The position numbers and the translations under genes are program-made. Below, piece by piece: positions 61,072 through 64,000 of a stretch of 64,000 nucleotides of DNA (its first letter is position 1; each line of letters opens with the position of its first letter). The stretch is taken from positions 17,425,073-17,489,072 of the forward strand of contig OW203767.1 of NCBI GenBank assembly GCA_934045905.1, read 5' to 3'. The DNA comes from Leuctra nigra (Eukaryota > Arthropoda > Insecta > Plecoptera > Leuctridae). The notes beneath the pieces are model-generated. The model saw only the letters and a program-made list of their open reading frames with translations. It had not been told where the DNA came from and ran no database searches.

Positions 61072-62863
61072 CTGTAAGTCACATCGCTCCAGTTCGAATG
61101 GCAGGTCGTCAGATGACGGCTTTCTGAATGAACCCATACTGGTTTCTGTAGTCACGTGTTTATAATCGTTGTAGATCGCAATGAATCTCTTCTCAGGTAG
61201 AGTCATGATAACGGTTCGACTTGCTGGACTAGGACAGGTATTGGATTCCATGTCGTGTGACATTGTCACGTAAACTTTCTGATTTCGTTGCACTGGGAGG
61301 TGCGGAAACATCTTTTGCTCCAAGGGGACGAGTTTAGCGGTGTCGGTGTAAGTGGCGTTGACGTAGGTGAACGAAAACTTTAAATGACACAAGGTGAAAG
61401 TGTTGTAGGTGACGACGGCGGCTTCCCCCGTCATCGGGCTGTGCGGATACGTCGGCTCGACCTTGAGCTCGATGACCACGGCGACGACGAAGGCGATGAG
61501 CGCGAGGATGCCGCCGATGAGGACGCGACTCAGCGCCGTGCGACAGAAGTAGAGGCGACGACAGACGCCGTACAGACAGGACTCGACGACGGGGAGGGCG
61601 ACGAAGACGGTCATGTGCGAGACGGCGGTCATCTGGTCGGGCTCGACGTAGAGATCGAGCCGGCGGTTCAGCGGCCAGATCATGCGGGACGCCTGAAAGT
61701 GGAGGGGAGGGCGATGAACTATGTGGTTTACATGGAGACATGAAGGTGGAGGGGGAGGGCGATGAACTATGTGGTGGAGGAGGTACATGACATGAAGGTG
61801 GAGGGGAGGGCGATGAGCTATGTGGTGGAGGAGGTACATGGAGACATGAAGGTGGAGGGGAGGGCGATGAACTATGTGGTGGAGGAGGTACATGAAGACA
61901 TGAAGGTGGAGGGGAGGGCGATGAACTATGTGGTGGAGGAGTACGGAGACATGAAGGAAAGTGACGTACCTGGTAGACCCACAGCGAGCCCTGTTGCTCG
62001 TACTACAACGCCCAGAAAAACGGCAGCGGGATGAAGAGCAGGAGGACTCTGAGCGTCGCGCGCACGTCGCAGATGAAGTCGTCGGCGAAGACGACGCCGG
62101 CGCTGTCCAGCCATGTGGGACCGCACTTCTTCTGTCGGTTGCTCAGCGCCGTCGCGACGCAGACCACCGTCTCGACGACTGCGCTCCCTATCGGCTCGCC
62201 TCTGACCAGCGACGCCCAGCCGCAGAGCAGGGCGACGACGGCGAGGAACATGCCCGCCGTCGCGACGCCGAACGCCAGAGGGAAGCAGTAGAGCTGTCCG
62301 AAGCAGTCGAAGTGCATGCGCAGCAGCGGCGTGATGACGATGCCGGCCAAGATGCCGACCACCATGAAGTAGTAGAGGACCTGGTTGTAGGCTCGCCGAT
62401 GAACCTCCTCTTCCGGTAAACGGAACTGGTCCCCGCCTAAAGATCGCACCACCTCCTTCAGACCTCCCAAACCAACCGACCGCACTGTCAGCCCCAACAT
62501 CGTGACGAGTACGATGTGAGGGTACACCCTCTTCAGTCCGTCATCCCCCGCCGAGCACGCCGCCAAGATCACCAGACTGTCGCCGACGAGCACGATCAAG
62601 GAGGCCGTCATGATAGTACAGTACTTCGTCAGACACTTGTCGGCGATGATCGTGAAGAGGATGGGAGATAAGGATCCCAAGCCGACGAAGACGTGGTAGA
62701 GAGAGATGGAGGCGGACAACGAGAACTTCAACTCGTGTTTCAGAAAGAGAAAGAGTATTGTTTGGAAACCGAAGTTAGAGAAACGTTGGAACATTTCGAA
62801 GAGTAATATAATGCCGACTTCGGGATGGGCCCGAAGAGACTGTCTTATTCTTGCACACACCAT
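60458..62863 (-). CDS. POT/PTR family (SLC15-like) oligopeptide transporter, with in-frame TAG
   Basis: Proton-coupled oligopeptide transporters are 12-helix plasma-membrane proteins. Exons 61970-62863, 61140-61692 and 60458-61071 total 2061 bases (686 codons and stop), in frame throughout. Family marks: IIADKCLTKYCTI (about 72-84), GLGG...GGDQF (131-147), FFWAL...YEQQGS (282-293), large extracellular loop after the ninth helix, then QIPQ...MKPVVMAVWYLTIACGN near the end. Odd points: a TAG codon (62003-62005, codon 287) splits the FWAL|YEQQGS motif; the ExxER proton motif reads EMFQR (23-27); acidic residues expected in helix 10 look replaced. Without TAG the length and all motifs fit the family. 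It could be a young pseudogene, an assembly error or a read-through gene. A diverged SLC15 paralogue is my reading. Confidence 0.85.
61140..61692 (-). CDS. transporter exon 2 (TM8-9 and start of loop)
   Basis: It begins ASRMIWPLNRRL after CCACTTTCAG, completing the QQGSLWVYQAS motif of exon 1. It contains two hydrophobic segments and the start of the extracellular loop, leaving at GTATGG in phase 1. Confidence 0.8.
61700..61960 (+). repeat. minisatellite in transporter intron 1
   Basis: About five imperfect units of about 47-56 bases, each with GGGCGATGAACTATGTGGTG and TACATG..GACATGAAGGTGGAG. It fills nearly the whole 277-base intron (61693-61969). Variation between units suggests length polymorphism. 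Confidence 0.85.
61970..62863 (-). CDS. transporter exon 1 (TM1-7 region, contains TAG)
   Basis: From ATG at 62861-62863 in an AATAATGG context to the GTACGT donor at 61964-61969; 298 codons, phase 0. It is GC-rich against an A/T-rich background. The only break is TAG at 62003-62005. Confidence 0.85.
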
Positions 62864-62924
62864 TATTATGGTAAGACTTAGGTTTTAAGTATTGAAATCC
62901 GACAGCTAAAGTCAAACTTGACAC

Positions 62925-63990
62925 ATGCAAATAAAGAAATTGCTGGCATCTAATGACCAACTGATAGGTGTTGTACGTGACCTTCAAGCTGAGAAGTCAA
63001 AGTGTGTCTCTGACCTGGGCCTTTCAACTGAACTCAATGACGAAAGAGTCTCTGGTCGCATCCTACGTGAGACTCTTCGGCAAGCATCATTTGACACTTG
63101 GACGAAGCTTCCTCAGAAGGGAAAAGGGGTGTCAATGTTTGCTGAAACACCACGATCCAACAAGTGGGTGTATATGAAAAAAGGATTGTCGTCATCCGAA
63201 TGGACCAATTCGATCAAGATGTCGTGCAATGTCGCTGCAGTGCGTGCAGTCCCCGGAAGATCTACTGACACAAACCGTTGCCGTTCAACAAACTGCAACG
63301 AGATAGAAACCATTGCGCATGTGTTAGGTAGATGTTCCAAAGGGGAACTGTTACGCAACTCACGCCATCACGCAGTACGAACGATGATTGCTGATGCTCT
63401 GCGTCGTCAACCACGCTGGGAGGTGCATGAAGAGGTGTCATGTCTAGCAGTGGATGACTCGACACGTCGTGCTGACATCATCGCCATTAGGAATGACAAG
63501 AAACAAGCCCTCATATTGGACCCTACAATTCGCTTCGAACAAGGAATGAGGCATGCGGAGGATGTCGATGAGGAAAAGAAGAGGATTTACGAGCCCTGTA
63601 TTGAAGATCTAGCTAGACGTTATAAAGTCCCTGCTGCCAGATGGGAAGTTGTTGGCCTGTTGGTTGGAGCCCGAGCAGCGATCCCTTCATTCTTCACCGA
63701 CTTCCTCAAGCGCGTAGGCATTTCATTATCATTGTTAGATTTAATTGTTCCATCTGTTTTAAAATCTTCTATTTGCATTCTTCATAATCACCTTTATAAT
63801 AATAGTTTTTAGTATTGTATGGAAAGTAATTGTAAATATCAATATTTTTATTTTAAAACAAATTAACTTCATTCATAAATATTTCATTAGTTATTAATTT
63901 TAATGTATTTTATATTGATAAGTAAGCTGGATCTCAATGGTCAACCATGTATTGTGGACAGCAGTCAATAAAATTTGAATTTCTCTTCAC
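62925..63990 (+). mobile_element. non-LTR retrotransposon 3' part with CCHC finger and restriction-like endonuclease (R2/R4-like)
   Basis: The frame 62925-63812 (295 residues) lacks the reverse transcriptase and begins in what looks like the post-RT region. It has RCRSTNCNEIETIAHVLGRC (CCHC finger, about residues 118-137), then RADIIAIRNDKKQALILDPT, which matches the PD-(D/E)xK-type core of restriction-like endonucleases in R2/R4/Dong elements, with RADI in place of the common RPDI/KPDI. A 3' UTR follows with AATAAA at about 63968. It is 5'-truncated about 60 bases upstream of the transporter start, head to head with that gene. Assignment to R2 or R4 is not settled. Confidence 0.8.
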
Positions 63991-64000
63991 TGCGGCCTAG

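Noticed and set aside
60534..61127. Plus-strand frame of about 197 residues opposite transporter exon 3
   Set aside because: Shadow of the minus-strand coding sequence; it shows no recognisable protein family.
61045..61893. Separate gene with His/Pro repeats (MYLLHHIVHRPPLHLHV-type)
   Set aside because: The repeats are the intron minisatellite read through the acceptor; the true exon starts at 61692.
1..64000. CRISPR array, prokaryotic operon or phage
   Set aside because: Tandem repeats here lack spacer structure, genes have spliceosomal introns, and repeats are eukaryotic transposons.

Overview
This is an A/T-rich, intron-rich, repeat-laden nuclear segment from an animal, most likely an insect. 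Reasons: a paired-class homeobox gene with insect-like exon structure, a secreted C-type lectin-like gene, a proton-coupled oligopeptide transporter (POT/SLC15) gene with a 68-base intron, tRNA-derived SINEs, LINEs, Helitron-like elements and many MITEs. A hemipteroid or other hemimetabolous insect is my guess; the sequence does not prove the order. There is one 200-base assembly gap (43776-43975). No bacterial-type operon, CRISPR array, rRNA gene or convincing functional tRNA gene was seen. || Layout. 1-22.8 kb: no convincing host gene; dense repeats, including two copies of a composite Helentron-like element (called family A here; 401-2256 and 13573-14861), three SINE-A copies at 16.8-19.2 kb (two with clear target-site duplications), and several MITEs. 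22.8-49.7 kb, plus strand: a paired-class homeobox gene, probably of the PROP/UNC-42 group. Its exons are at 23692-23958, 25904-26212, 40586-40728, 41178-41285 and 49589-49695. The exon that should encode homeodomain recognition-helix residues 47-60 is not in the readable sequence and may lie in the assembly gap. Its large introns hold a LINE, SINEs, a third family-A element and Helitron-like family-B elements. 51.5-57.5 kb, minus strand: a complete four-exon gene for a secreted 281-residue C-type lectin-like protein with a Cys-Pro-rich linker. Its introns hold a retroposon, a hAT-type element with an 8-base target-site duplication, and a cluster of TIR elements in which two TAA-type MITEs sit inside a TTAA-type element. 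60.4-62.9 kb, minus strand: a three-exon POT-family transporter of 686 codons whose frame is preserved across all junctions but which carries one in-frame TAG inside a hallmark motif. 62.9-64 kb, plus strand: the 3' part of a non-LTR retrotransposon with a CCHC finger and a restriction-like endonuclease domain. || The three host genes look functionally unrelated: a developmental regulator, an immune- or hemolymph-type lectin and a membrane transporter. The most unusual signals are (1) family A, which joins a palindromic CTAG end, a phased array of ETS/CRE-like motifs and a long foldback whose two arms change together from copy to copy; (2) Helitron-like family B with hairpin plus CTAG ends; (3) the in-frame stop and altered proton-coupling motif in the transporter; (4) the nested TIR elements in the lectin intron; and (5) the missing homeobox exon. 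All homology statements rest on reading motifs by eye.
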